The translations under genes and the position numbers were made by a program. Shown here piece by piece: positions 21,568-31,121 of a stretch of 64,000 nt of DNA. This DNA comes from Cunninghamia lanceolata (Eukaryota > Streptophyta > Pinopsida > Cupressales > Cupressaceae): NCBI GenBank assembly GCA_027924645.1, contig BSBN01000233.1, positions 9,752,501-9,816,500 of the forward strand, read 5' to 3'. The notes under the pieces are model-generated. The model saw only the letters and a program-made list of their open reading frames with translations, searched no databases and had not been told where the DNA came from. Numbering within the stretch: position 1 is the stretch's first letter; each line of letters starts with the position of its first letter.

Positions 21568-22898
21568 ATGTAAATGAATGAAACAACAGATGTTGTAAGG
21601 ATTCTGATCAAGGACAACAAATTATATGTCTGATATCAGTCCAAAATAGCAATATAGTCAATCTCAACACACTCTTGATGCAAATCCAAGATAATGCCAA
21701 GTCAAAATATAGTGAAATTATGTCAAAATAGGCACTTTTTTCACCGAAATTCAATGCAAAAGAGCATAAAAAAGGGTGTTGTGAGGAAAATGATGATGGA
21801 AATAAAATAATATCATAAATAACAGCCACTTAATGCAAAAAAACCTAACACAACATGATTGTACCGCCACTTAAGGTAAAACCCTAGTGAAAATATAGCA
21901 AAATATGCAATTTTTCACGGTTTTTCAACTCCAAGACCTAGAAAAAGGGGTGTTGTAAGGAATTTTAGGAAATAAATAAAATAATATCTATAATATAAGT
22001 CACCTCCATCCATAAAATTGATCACAACACACTTGGAGTGCAAACTAGGCCAAACCCTAGGGCAAAAATAGCCAAAATGTGTAGTTTTTTGCAAAATTTT
22101 CACTACAAGAGCCCGTTAAAAGGGTGTTGTGGAGATTTTTATGAGGGCAAGAAAATTAATACCCTGATAATAGAAAATTAATGCAAAAATATCTTTAACA
22201 ACACACCTATGGTGAAAATTTATGAAGTCGATAAGGCCAAAATTAGTGAAAATTGTTGTTTTCGAAGCCCTAGGTTTGAAATTTTGGAACAAAATGCTAT
22301 GAAAATGATTTAATGTCTGATTTATGATGGAAATTAAATACTCTCAGATCTGAAAATGATTTTCAAGATTAATCATGTAAAATTTCCATGTAAATTTAAT
22401 GAAATTGCACCAAAATTGCTAGTTTTTGTTGAAATTTTCAATGCAAAAATGCAAATAATTTAAATTTAATTGCAAATTCACACTAAAATAAAAGACTAAA
22501 GCCAAATGCAAATTTAAAGAGCCTCTAAAATTAGTAGAAAAATCTGATAAAATATTTTCCCTACAAAGCCTAGATTTTGGAATTATTAGGTTATCTAAAA
22601 ATTGTCAAAATTTCCACAAAACCTTAGCAATTAAATGAGGAAAATGCAAAGAAAGATTTTAAATTTTTGTATTTTTCTATAGTTTATATCAGATATAATG
22701 TAAAAATAATGAATTAGGAAAAATTAGAAAGAATTGACATTATTTAGTAAGCCCAACAATGTAATTTTTTTGTATTTTTCCATTTTTCTCAATTTTTTTG
22801 AAAATTTCTCAATGCAATAAATTAAATGACCAAATGAATGAATGAAAACACACCAAATCTATAGAAAAACACTCAGCAAGTTACAATTTAAGTTCAAA
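21568..22898 (-). other. AT-rich leader of the LARD-like element
   Basis: No gene. Repeated phrases 'aaaagggtgttgt(a/g)(a/g)gga' recur at about 21770, 21948 and 22118, each followed by AAATAAAATAATATC-like sequence, so part of it is an old tandem repeat with period near 170 bp. Confidence 0.5.
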
Positions 22899-22913
22899 GA
22901 CACGGGTTCACCA
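22899..22913 (-). promoter_or_regulatory. Primer binding site of the LARD-like element
   Basis: TGGTGAACCCGTGTC on the minus strand, three bases after the LTR end. Matches the site at 10780-10797. Confidence 0.6.
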
Positions 22914-22916
22914 AAA

Positions 22917-23787
22917 TATTTAGGGTAAAATGGAATTGTTGATCTTTTGTAGCTTAGATGTTAAAATCCTCCTTTCACCCTAACATTGAAGGATCTAGGG
23001 TCGAGTGGTGAGCACTATCATACCCTAGAGTCACTTGAAAATGAGGGGAAGATTGGATTAGGAAATTAATTATCAAATTTTCCTTCTCCTATGCTCAATT
23101 GACCATTAAAACCCTAATTATGCAAATACGACAACAAATTATCAAATTACGACAAAAGCTCTTACAGACGGGAGTAAAATACCAAATTACAGAATACCTA
23201 TTTTTGGGGTTCCAAAGTGGAATAGTCAGGGACACAGGATCGGGTGCCAAAGTCCAAGGTACCTACTTTTTCAGGGAATCTGGACCTCCTTTGGACACTG
23301 ATCAGCCCTGTAACTTCTATTTTCTAGAATCAGTCTACGAAGGACACTAGAGTGAGTGCCCTAGTCCCAGAAGTGCTCCTTTATCCATCTTTTCTTCAGA
23401 TCCCAAATCCCTGATGTCTTTCTAGCCTTCTTGCAACTCCACTTTTCCTAGATGTGGCACCTGTAACTTGCAATTACAAGACTTGGTTTGGGGGTTGTTC
23501 TATTTAGAGGTTTGCCTCAGTCAAACCCCGGAGGACACTTAAGTCTCTGAACACCGTTGTCAGACAAAGAGGGTGTGCCCTTGTGAGGCAGAGGCCAAAA
23601 CCAAAGGAATCAATGATAAAAACACAATGATAAGTCACCTTGTACTGAAGCTCTCATGGAGGAAGATGCTCTTCATGCCATGAGGAGATTGAAGCTCAAA
23701 TCTACAAATATCAACACACAAAACATACAAGTCTACTCTTGCAACACAATAGAAAGCCTTGAATCACCTTGAGAATGCCTAGAGTTT
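22917..23787 (-). repeat. 5' LTR of the LARD-like element, truncated
   Basis: It matches 17627-18497 closely. The left border reads TATTTAG instead of TGTTTAG, one base changed. Similarity stops at about 23787 ('cctagagtttg'), so the outer part of the LTR is lost. Confidence 0.75.
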
Positions 23788-24333
23788 GAATTATGACAGG
23801 ATGTTCCGTAGCTGATGGTCATATTCACATGGACTCCTCAAGATGCGTATAGGTGGCCCCTAGCCATACAACCACTAGTTTCCATAGCAGACTTTGCAGC
23901 CTTGGAGCCAGTGATATGGGATTGGGGAAGTGAGACAAGAGATGTAGGTACTACGCCAGCCTATGACACTTTGTAACAAATGTGGTGCCCCACTCAGTTT
24001 ACCGATCTGACTAAGGAGGTAGACATGACAAAGGAGGTTGGAGCGGAGGAGGATGAGATTATTGAGGATTAAATAGTGGTGGAGGAGGTGGAGGTTGGGG
24101 ATGATGATGTGCCGATTGATGTTTTGGAAGAAGCAGTAGCTGGGCAGGCAGGGGCTAGAGGAGGTGGATAGGTAGGGGTACCACCAGTATAGGTACCAGG
24201 ACATGGATAAGCGGGGGGGCTCAGCAGTTGCCTCAGTAACAGGCTCAAGTGGGAGAGGGGCCAAGGTAGAGGGCACCCCAACAGTGAGGCTTAGGGCAGC
24301 CGATGTAGAGGATAGATAGGGAGATTATGCCCC
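23788..24333 (+). pseudogene. Decayed ORF of unknown function, first part
   Basis: The plus frame reads DAYRWPLAIQPLVSIADFA, then VIWDWGSETRD, then an acidic EEDEIIED stretch, then Gly/Ala/Gln-rich sequence. It is interrupted by stops, nearly all TAG or TAA where CAG, CAA or TGG would fit. Copia 1 is inserted at 24334 with the target duplication GCCCC, and the ORF resumes at 29111. I do not recognise the family. The start is lost at the junction with the truncated LTR. Confidence 0.4.
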
Positions 24334-24783
24334 TGTTAGGGTTAGCCGGCAGAAGATATCAATTAAATGCAAATAAAGATTAAACAGAGAAATGGAAATA
24401 CATAGAATTAATAACAGCGAGAGACAAGATTTAACGTGGTTCACCCAAACTCAGGCTACATCCACCAAACAGAGAGTCCAATATTATTATCTAGTAAATC
24501 AAACCGATTACAATCAGCAATCCCTGCAACTCAATACCGCTGCAAATGCTACAATACAATACACAAACCCTAACCCTTGGCTGCTTTTTATCAAGCCTTT
24601 TTGTCGGTTACAAAAATTAGGGTTTTCTTATGTCGGTCATAAAAAATAGGATTTTTTAAGTCGGCCCTAGGATTTTTTAAGTCGGCCCTAAAAAAATTTT
24701 CTCGGGGGCTGCCGCCCCTGAACCCCGGCGAGGATACATGGCTAGTGTACAGTACTTTCCTGATCAGTCGCCACCTACCAACA
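24334..24783 (-). repeat. 3' LTR of copia 1 (450 bp)
   Basis: Begins TGTTAGGGTTAGCC and ends CCACCTACCAACA on the plus strand. It contains short internal repeats (GGATTTTTTAAGTCGGCCCTA, twice, near 24650-24690). About 285 bases of it are missing from the other LTR. Confidence 0.9.
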
Positions 24784-24845
24784 ATCTCCCACTTGGAGAC
24801 TGATCAGGCTCCACACCAAAACAATCTCCCACTTGGAGACTGATC
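24784..24845 (-). promoter_or_regulatory. Duplicated polypurine tract of copia 1
   Basis: The tract CCAAGTGGGAGAT (minus strand) lies directly before the 3' LTR (24784-24796). A 25-bp block that contains it (24781-24805) is repeated exactly at 24821-24845, 40 bases apart. Confidence 0.75.
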
Positions 24846-24921
24846 CTGGATGACACCGCTGCGCATGTAGCTCCCACTGGAAATAAGCACCCTGGACTCT
24901 ACTATTCAATTTTTATTGTGT

Positions 24922-26286
24922 TCAGTCTAGAAGACCAATCGAAGCTAAAGAGGAGCTCAGCTTCTCCCTTGTCACTGCCTTTGTAAACATATCCGCTGGA
25001 TTTTCATCTGTATGTATCTTTTCCAGCCTTAACTGTCCATTATCCAACACCGACCGAATAAAGTGATACCTCAACTGTATGTGTTTGGTCTTTGAATGCA
25101 AGGTAGAATTCTTTGCAAGATGTATGGCACTCTGACTGTCTGTATACAAAGAACTGTTAGCCTGTTGTTTACCCAATTCTTCCATGAAAGATTGTAGCCA
25201 TATCATCTCCTTGCTTGCCTCTGTTGCAGCGACATATTCTGCCTCTGTGGTGGATAAAGCAACCACCTTTTGCAACCTAGAAATCCAACTCACTGATGTT
25301 CCACCTACAGTAAAGACATAACCTGTAGTACTCCACTTGGTATCAATATCCCCTGCCAAATCTGAGTCTACATAACCTGCTAAATCAATATTAGAGCCCC
25401 CAAAACATAAGTGTTTATTATATGTACCTCTCAAATATCTGAGAATCCATTTGACCGCATTCCAATGCTCAAATCCGGGATGACTCATATACCTACTAAC
25501 GACTCCGACAGCATGTGCAATATCCGGTCTTGTGCATACCATGGCATACATTAAACTTCCTACAGCTGAAGCATAGGGTATCTTGGACATTTTCTCTTCC
25601 TCCTCTTGTGTCTTTGGACACATCTCCTTAGTCAATTTCAAATGACTAGGCAAATGTGTACTGACAGCTTTGGCATTCTCCATATGGAATCTCTGCAACA
25701 CCTTTTCAACATAAGCAGCCTGAGATAGAGTCAATTTTCTGTTCTTCCTATCTCTGCAAATTTTCATACCAAGGATTTGTTTTGCTGCTCCCAAATCCTT
25801 CATATCAAATGACTGTGATAACTGATGTTTTAACTCTCTGATGTGATCCATGTTAGACCCAGCTACAAGCATGTCATCAACATATAAACATAAAATGATG
25901 TAGCTGTCATTATCCAACCTCTTAAAATAAACACAATGGTCAGAATTACACCTACTGTAGCCTTGCTCAGCCATAAAACTATCAAATTTCAAATACCATT
26001 GCCGAGGTGCTTGTTTCAGGCCATACAAGCTTTTCTTCAATCTGCACACTTGTTTCTCCTTACCTTTGACCTCAAATCCTTGTGGTTGTGCCATGTATAT
26101 CTCCTCCTCCAAATCACCATGGAGAAAGGCAGTTTTCACATCTAGCTGTTCCAAATGCAAATCTTCAGCAGCCACAATACTTAAAATAGTACGAATAGAA
26201 GTCATCTTGACAACCGGAGAAAATATCTCATCAAAATCAATGCCCTGTTTCTGTGCAAATCCTTTTACAACTAACCTGGCCTTAAA
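24922..26286 (-). CDS. Copia 1 pol: reverse transcriptase and RNase H part
   Basis: Open for 427 residues from 26205, and in the same frame back to the TGA at 26287-26289, where the RT domain is cut (a CGA Arg codon would restore GKKRFKARLVV-type sequence). It copies element RNA into DNA. RT motifs: DVKTAFLHGDLEEEIYM (motif A region) and CLYVDDMLVAG with the catalytic YVDD near residue 108. The RNase H part has VDSDLAGD, STTEAEYVA, YTDSQSAIHLA and the tail ENPADMFTKAV. KWSTTG replaces the usual KRSTTG, a CGG to TGG type change. The frame runs to the normal end of copia pol. Confidence 0.93.
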   Translation of the reverse strand, partial: FKARLVVKGFAQKQGIDFDEIFSPVVKMTSIRTILSIVAAEDLHLEQLDVKTAFLHGDLEEEIYMAQPQGFEVKGKEKQVCRLKKSLYGLKQAPRQWYLKFDSFMAEQGYSRCNSDHCVYFKRLDNDSYIILCLYVDDMLVAGSNMDHIRELKHQLSQSFDMKDLGAAKQILGMKICRDRKNRKLTLSQAAYVEKVLQRFHMENAKAVSTHLPSHLKLTKEMCPKTQEEEEKMSKIPYASAVGSLMYAMVCTRPDIAHAVGVVSRYMSHPGFEHWNAVKWILRYLRGTYNKHLCFGGSNIDLAGYVDSDLAGDIDTKWSTTGYVFTVGGTSVSWISRLQKVVALSTTEAEYVAATEASKEMIWLQSFMEELGKQQANSSLYTDSQSAIHLAKNSTLHSKTKHIQLRYHFIRSVLDNGQLRLEKIHTDENPADMFTKAVTREKLSSSLASIGLLD

Positions 26287-27978
26287 TCATTTCTTACCTC
26301 CATCTTCCTCTTTCAGCCTGTAAACCCATTTGTTTGGTAAAGCCTTTTTACCTACAAGTAACTTACATAATTCCCAAGTCTGATTTTTCAGCAAGGAGTC
26401 CATTTCTTCTTGCATGGCAAGCTCCCATTGAACTTGTGTATTCACCTGCATAGCTTCATCATACCCTTCTAGTTCACCAGCATCTGTTAACAAAATAGAA
26501 TACAAAGAGGGAGAAAACCTTTCAGGAGGTCTACTTATCATTGTTGATCGTCTAACATTCACGGGAGTTTGTGGTATTTCTGGTTGCTGTTGCGGAGCAT
26601 GAGGAGCCACTGGAACATCACTATTTGAAGTATCATCCAGCACCACATAATCCTTTTCTTTCTTCTCATGCTGCTGCAACTGATCTTTGTACAACACCTT
26701 CTCATTAAATATAACATCCCTGCTTCTCACAATTTTCTGATTTTCAAAATCCCAAAGCCTATAACCAAATTCATCAATGCCATATCCAACGAAGGTACAT
26801 ATTTTTGATTTCGCATCCAGCTTGGTTCTATTTTCAGAATCTATATGTGCAAATGCTTCACAGCCAAAGGTTTTCAGAAAAGAATAACTCACCTTCTTGC
26901 CAGTCCATGCTTCCTCTGGAATACCACAGCCCAAAGGAACTGAAGGACCTCTATTAATTAAATATACAACAGTGTTGACAGCCTCTGCCCACATGTTTAA
27001 AGGCAGTCCAGCATGCAATCTCATGGTCTTTGCACGCTCCATTATTGTCCTATTCATGCATTCAGCCACTCCATTTTCCTGTGGAGTCCCTGGAACCGTT
27101 TTCTGCCTACGAATTCCATTAAAGGAACAATAGTCTTCAAATTCTTTGCTGCAATACTCACCGCCATTATCAGATCTGAGACATTTTAATCTTTTACCTG
27201 TCTCATTTTCAACCAAGCTTTTCCATTTCTTAAATGTTTCAAATACATCAGATTTCTGTCTAAGGAAATAAATCCAGACCTTCCTAGTTGCATCATCTAT
27301 GAATGTAACATAATACCGAGAGCCACCAAAAGAAGATACCTGAGCTGGTCCCCATACATCTGTATGCACAAGCTCCAACTTTTCATTTTTCTTTTGCTTC
27401 CCATCTCTGAGAAAACTGACTCTCTTTTGTTTTCCATACACACAACTTTCACAGAAATCCATATTAATACATTTCAGACCTGGTAAAACTTTCTTAGAAT
27501 GAAGTACCTTCATACCTTTTTCACTCATATGCCCAAGTCTGTTATGCCATAGTGTTGTTTCAGAACCTGCAGCAACTTTTCCAGTCTCTTCCTGCAAACC
27601 TACAGCAACTGTTCCTAAACCTGTTTGTTTTTCCTCTATAAAATCTAAAGTAGAAGGAACAGTATGACCTGTACAAAGATATAAGGTGCCTACTTTTACA
27701 CCTTTTGCTACTACTAAGGCACCTTTTGAAACCTTCCAATTTTTATCAGTAAATGTAACAGTGCAACCTTGTTCAGTTAGCTGCCCTGCTGAAATTAAAT
27801 TCCTACTGAGCCTTGGAACATGCCTCACCTCTTGTAGTAGCCAATGATTCCCATTCTGCAACTTAATCTTGATTCTTCCCTTTCCAACAATCTGACAGGG
27901 TTCATTATCTCCCAAATAAACCAGCCCAAAAATCCCCTTGGACATAATCAAGGAAATAACTTCTATGGGGCGTAGCAT
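26287..27978 (-). CDS. Copia 1 pol: integrase and start of RT
   Basis: 563 open residues. The first ones overlap the end of gag in another frame. A run of five T at about 27930 has one T more than the protein alignment needs, so gag-protease and this part were one frame before a single-base insertion. Motifs in order: the GAG-pre-integrase HHCC finger (WHNRLGHMSEKGM ... CESCVYGKQ, residues about 125-185), the integrase catalytic triad (HTDVWGP near 204, RSDNGGEY near 268, the Glu of NGVAE near 305), then a linker and the beginning of RT (WELCKL ... NKWVYRLK). NGVAECMNRT has Cys for the usual Arg, another C-to-T type change. It ends at the TGA at 26287. Confidence 0.93.
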   Translation of the reverse strand: MLRPIEVISLIMSKGIFGLVYLGDNEPCQIVGKGRIKIKLQNGNHWLLQEVRHVPRLSRNLISAGQLTEQGCTVTFTDKNWKVSKGALVVAKGVKVGTLYLCTGHTVPSTLDFIEEKQTGLGTVAVGLQEETGKVAAGSETTLWHNRLGHMSEKGMKVLHSKKVLPGLKCINMDFCESCVYGKQKRVSFLRDGKQKKNEKLELVHTDVWGPAQVSSFGGSRYYVTFIDDATRKVWIYFLRQKSDVFETFKKWKSLVENETGKRLKCLRSDNGGEYCSKEFEDYCSFNGIRRQKTVPGTPQENGVAECMNRTIMERAKTMRLHAGLPLNMWAEAVNTVVYLINRGPSVPLGCGIPEEAWTGKKVSYSFLKTFGCEAFAHIDSENRTKLDAKSKICTFVGYGIDEFGYRLWDFENQKIVRSRDVIFNEKVLYKDQLQQHEKKEKDYVVLDDTSNSDVPVAPHAPQQQPEIPQTPVNVRRSTMISRPPERFSPSLYSILLTDAGELEGYDEAMQVNTQVQWELAMQEEMDSLLKNQTWELCKLLVGKKALPNKWVYRLKEEDGGKK

Positions 27979-28888
27979 GAAATGAGGCCCCTGAATCTAA
28001 AACCCATGAATCATCAGCATTATCTAGGGAAAGAATCAAAGCATCATCTTCAAATTTATTGCTTACCACATTTGCTTCCTTATTGCCTTCTTGTTTGTCT
28101 CCTTCTTTATTTTTCTGAGACCAGCAATCTTTCTTCAGATGACCTGGTTTTCCACAGTACCAGCAATCCTTCTGTCCTCTGGTTTGGGATCTTTTGTCCT
28201 TTGATTTTCCTCGTGACTTCCCATGACCTCTAGAACCTTTTCCTCTCTCCTTTGATCTACCCCTGCTTTCTGCATTCAAAACACTGCCTGATTTGGATCC
28301 ACCTGAGCTTTTCTTACGAATTTCCTCACTCAGAATAACACCAACAACATCATCAAATTTTAGGGTATTTGAACCAGAAACAGAGTTATTAACCGCCATT
28401 ACCAAACTATCCCAGCTTTTAGGCAATGAACATAATATCAAGAGAGCTCTAACTTCTTCATCAAATTTTACATTTACAGAAGTCAATTGACTGACAATCG
28501 TATTAAATTCATTTAAATGACCTGTCATAGATCCACCTTCAACCATTTTCAAATAAAACAACTGCTTCATGAGAAATACCTTATTTGAGGCTGAGGATTT
28601 TTCATACAATTTAGCCAAAGCTTTCATCAGACCATCTGTTGTCTTCGCTTCCGTTATATTGAATGCCACCAACGGTGCCAGGCACAACCGAATGGTTCCC
28701 AGTGCCTCTCTGTCAAGAAGATTCCAATCCTCATCAGACATTGTTGCCAGTTTCTTGGCTACTCCTTCCAACGGCCTCCATAAATCCTTTTGATAGAGGT
28801 AATCTTCCATCTGCATCTTCCATAACTGATAGTTCTGCCCATTGAATTTATCAACCTTCATTTTACCCTCGTCCGCCATTGCTCCCAC
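27905..28888 (-). CDS. Copia 1 gag and protease start
   Basis: 327 residues. The start at 28888 or the second Met nine bases later. N-terminal copia gag domain (KFNGQNYQLWKMQMEDYL), a Lys/Arg/Gly/Ser-rich basic segment near residues 205-235, a zinc knuckle CWYCGKPGHLKKDC (CX2CX4HX4C, near residue 240), and the aspartic protease start WVLDSGASFHAT near residue 295 with the catalytic DSG intact. The last about 10 residues are out of the ancestral frame because of the single-T insertion near 27930. Gag forms the particle; the protease would cut the polyprotein. Confidence 0.93.
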   Translation of the reverse strand: MGAMADEGKMKVDKFNGQNYQLWKMQMEDYLYQKDLWRPLEGVAKKLATMSDEDWNLLDREALGTIRLCLAPLVAFNITEAKTTDGLMKALAKLYEKSSASNKVFLMKQLFYLKMVEGGSMTGHLNEFNTIVSQLTSVNVKFDEEVRALLILCSLPKSWDSLVMAVNNSVSGSNTLKFDDVVGVILSEEIRKKSSGGSKSGSVLNAESRGRSKERGKGSRGHGKSRGKSKDKRSQTRGQKDCWYCGKPGHLKKDCWSQKNKEGDKQEGNKEANVVSNKFEDDALILSLDNADDSWVLDSGASFHATPHRSYFLDYVQGDFWAGLFGR

Positions 28889-28928
28889 TCAACCGTGAGA
28901 CTTTCCTGCAGACAATAATCGAACACAA

Positions 28929-28943
28929 CCCGCTTTGATACCA
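28929..28943 (-). promoter_or_regulatory. Primer binding site of copia 1 (initiator Met tRNA)
   Basis: TGGTATCAAAGCGGG on the minus strand, two bases after the LTR. It differs by one base from the common plant TGGTATCAGAGC. Confidence 0.85.
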
Positions 28944-28945
28944 CT

Positions 28946-29110
28946 TGTTAGGGTTAGCCGGCAGAAGATATCAATTATTTCTTATGTCGGTCATAAAAAA
29001 TAGGATTTTTTAAGTCGGCCCTAGGATTTTTTAAGTTGGCCTTAAAATTTTTTTTCTAGGATACATGGCTAGTGTACAGTACTTTCCTGATCAGTCGCCA
29101 CCTACCAACA
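28946..29110 (-). repeat. 5' LTR of copia 1, internally deleted (165 bp)
   Basis: The first about 31 bases and the last about 130 bases match the 3' LTR. The middle about 285 bases are missing, including part of the region where the promoter would lie. Confidence 0.88.
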
Positions 29111-30040
29111 GCCCCCACCACAAGTACCACTATAGCAGAGACAGGCAGCTGTTGCAGCACAGTAGGCACCCGAGCTAGAGGTGAGGCATAGGAATGTGCA
29201 ACATCACATTCCTAAGACTGCGATGGGTTTTACAGAATCAGGGCAGGCAGAGGTAGGGGGTTCAGGGGTAGGTAGAGGTTCAGGGCCGAGAGAGCATTCA
29301 TCCTGTCAGTGGTCCCAAAGCAAGGATGAGGAGGAGATACAGACCTTGCGGGGCTAGGTTGCCAGCTTAGAAGAGACCTTACAGAGCTGGGATGCTGAGT
29401 TAGTGCAGTTGCGGGGGCAATTGTGTTGTTGGATGGATCAGTTGGGTAGATGAGTGTGCTATAGGTGTAGTTAGCATAGGCATAGGGCTAGATAGTTACC
29501 ATGATAGGTGAGAGGGATGGAGAGAGGGCTCAGCAGCAGGAGGCAGAGACGAGAGCTTAGTAGGCAGAGGTGAGTGCCCAACAAGCAGAGGCAAGGGCCC
29601 AACAGGCAGAGGGGGCTGGTGGTGAGTTTATAGGGGGGTTATGGCAGGGATAGGCATGGGTCCTGTATGGATACTGATGCAGACATAGATTGCTCAGTTG
29701 CAGGAATAGATTGGGGAGTTGCAGGGATAGGTGGGAGAGCAGAGAGCCTGGGCTGAGTACTACCACACAGCCTATTGTTCAGTTATTCTAGAGGGTTAGA
29801 TCCTAAGCTATAGCCAACAGAGTGGGTCATGGAGGTCTAGGTCTCGTAGATCTAGATCCATTCAGTTGGTGCAGTAGCCGATAGGCCCTCCATCATAGGT
29901 ACCATAGTAGCAACAGGTATAGCCACAACCATAGCCACAGCCATAGCCAGGATCCCCTACTGAGTCAGGTAGAGGTTCATCAGTCCAGGGCTGATGTATA
30001 GTGTTGTATATATTTTTGAGCCTTTTGAGGCCTTTTGTAT
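29111..30040 (+). pseudogene. Decayed Gln/Gly/Arg/Pro-rich ORF, second part
   Basis: This continues the ORF split by copia 1. The plus-strand reading is rich in Gln, Arg, Gly and Ala, with repeated 'aggcaga' and 'gggata' tracts near 29520-29760. Near 29880-29990 it ends in a Pro-Gln run (PQP.PQP.PGSPTESGRGSS), with stops at positions where CAG would fit. More than ten stops are TAG. No domain is recognised. The two halves may be a Tat-type extra ORF in antisense to element B or a host gene remnant. Confidence 0.4.
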
Positions 30041-31121
30041 CATGACATGTATTATTTTGAGCGATGCACATTATGTTTTTGGCAATGTATTATGACACTT
30101 GATGATCTATGATGATGATGATGATGATGATTTATGTATTTATGATATGTTATGGATGAATGTATGCATTTATGTCTCCTAATGATGCTTATGTTTATGG
30201 ATGTTTATGTTTATGGATTATGCATATTATGGTGATGTAATGATTTTATGAGATGTTATGGATGTACTAATGATGTATGTGATGGATATATGTGTGATGA
30301 TGATATAATGCTATGATTTTCTTATGATGCTATGGTTTATTTCTAATGACGATGTGATGGATATTTTTCTTATGATCATGATGGATTATGCATTTTATAT
30401 GGAGATATTTTGTTTTGCCTATGTTATGTATGCATGTTTTGAGTATGGAATATGATGTGAATGTAGAATGAAAATAAATGTTTGGATTAATAAACATTTA
30501 TTATGGATATAAAATGTAATGGAATGGAAATATATGTTTATCATAATAAACATATATTATGTATGCAAATGGAAAAATGAAAATGCAATGGTTTAGATGA
30601 TTATGATAATGCAAGTAATGGCCTAATGTAATGATTTATGCAGTGATCAAGTCATGATATACATGATGTTTTTGTACAAACCTGGGTGATGGGGCTTGGG
30701 GGTATGGGATGTGTGGGGAGGGGGAAGGGTTTATGGGTCATGTAAGGTTAGACTGGGTATGGTTAGATTGGGGAAGGGAATGGTTTATGGGGGAAAAAGG
30801 GAGTTGTTAGGTCATGATACACCATGTCATTGAGGGGGGTTTATTTCAGTTTGGGATGTGTTAGGTTGGTTGGAATGACTTGAGGGTAGGTGAGAGGGGG
30901 GTTAGTGAGAAGATTTGGGGGGGGGGGAATAGATGGGGGGGAATAAAAATCTAGGCCCAAATAGTATGGTTAGATGAGTGCTTTTGGAAGATGAATTGAG
31001 CTAGGTATAGTAGTTACATAAGATTAATTGAGAGCATTTCTTAATTTATTGTAGCAATATATGATACACTTCACAAAGGTATGAGATGACCTAGGTGATG
31101 ATATATATATATATATATATA
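30041..31121. other. ATG/TTATGG-rich low-complexity interval with palindromes and a TA microsatellite
   Basis: 30090-30660 is dominated by ATGATG and TTATGGATG repeats. Two palindromes lie at 30473-30483/30492-30502 (ATAAATGTTT arms) and 30529-30540/30547-30558 (AATATATGTTTA arms). 30700-30960 is G-rich, with a run of ten G near 30918. A TA microsatellite at 31101-31121 is the target of the next element. No gene. Confidence 0.6.

Larger units (their letters stand above)
17627..23787 (-). mobile_element. LARD-like element (two LTR copies, no pol)
   Basis: Read on the minus strand: 5' LTR (right, truncated at 23787), primer site TGGTGAACCCGT, AT-rich leader, one decayed ORF, about 1.9 kb noncoding, polypurine tract and complete 3' LTR (18866 to 17627). 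The internal region is about 4 kb and no gag core, protease, RT, RNase H or integrase is recognised. It must depend on another element for mobility. The right LTR lost its far end, so the target duplication cannot be checked. Confidence 0.7.
24334..29110 (-). mobile_element. Copia 1: nearly intact Ty1/copia retrotransposon
   Basis: It is 4777 bp, flanked by the exact 5-bp target duplication GCCCC (24329-24333 and 29111-29115). LTR ends are TGTTAGG and CCAACA read on the plus strand. On the minus strand the order is 5' LTR (28946-29110), primer site, gag, protease, integrase, RT, RNase H, polypurine tract, 3' LTR (24334-24783). Only one frameshift and one nonsense codon are seen in the coding region. 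The 5' LTR is shortened to 165 bp against 450 bp for the 3' LTR by an internal deletion. It interrupts a decayed Q-rich ORF. Confidence 0.95.

Noticed and set aside
24069..24281. Minus-strand open frames opposite the Q-rich ORF at 23875-24281
   Set aside because: Codon-poor Pro/Ser/Leu composition is the shadow of the plus-strand G/A-rich reading; no independent support.
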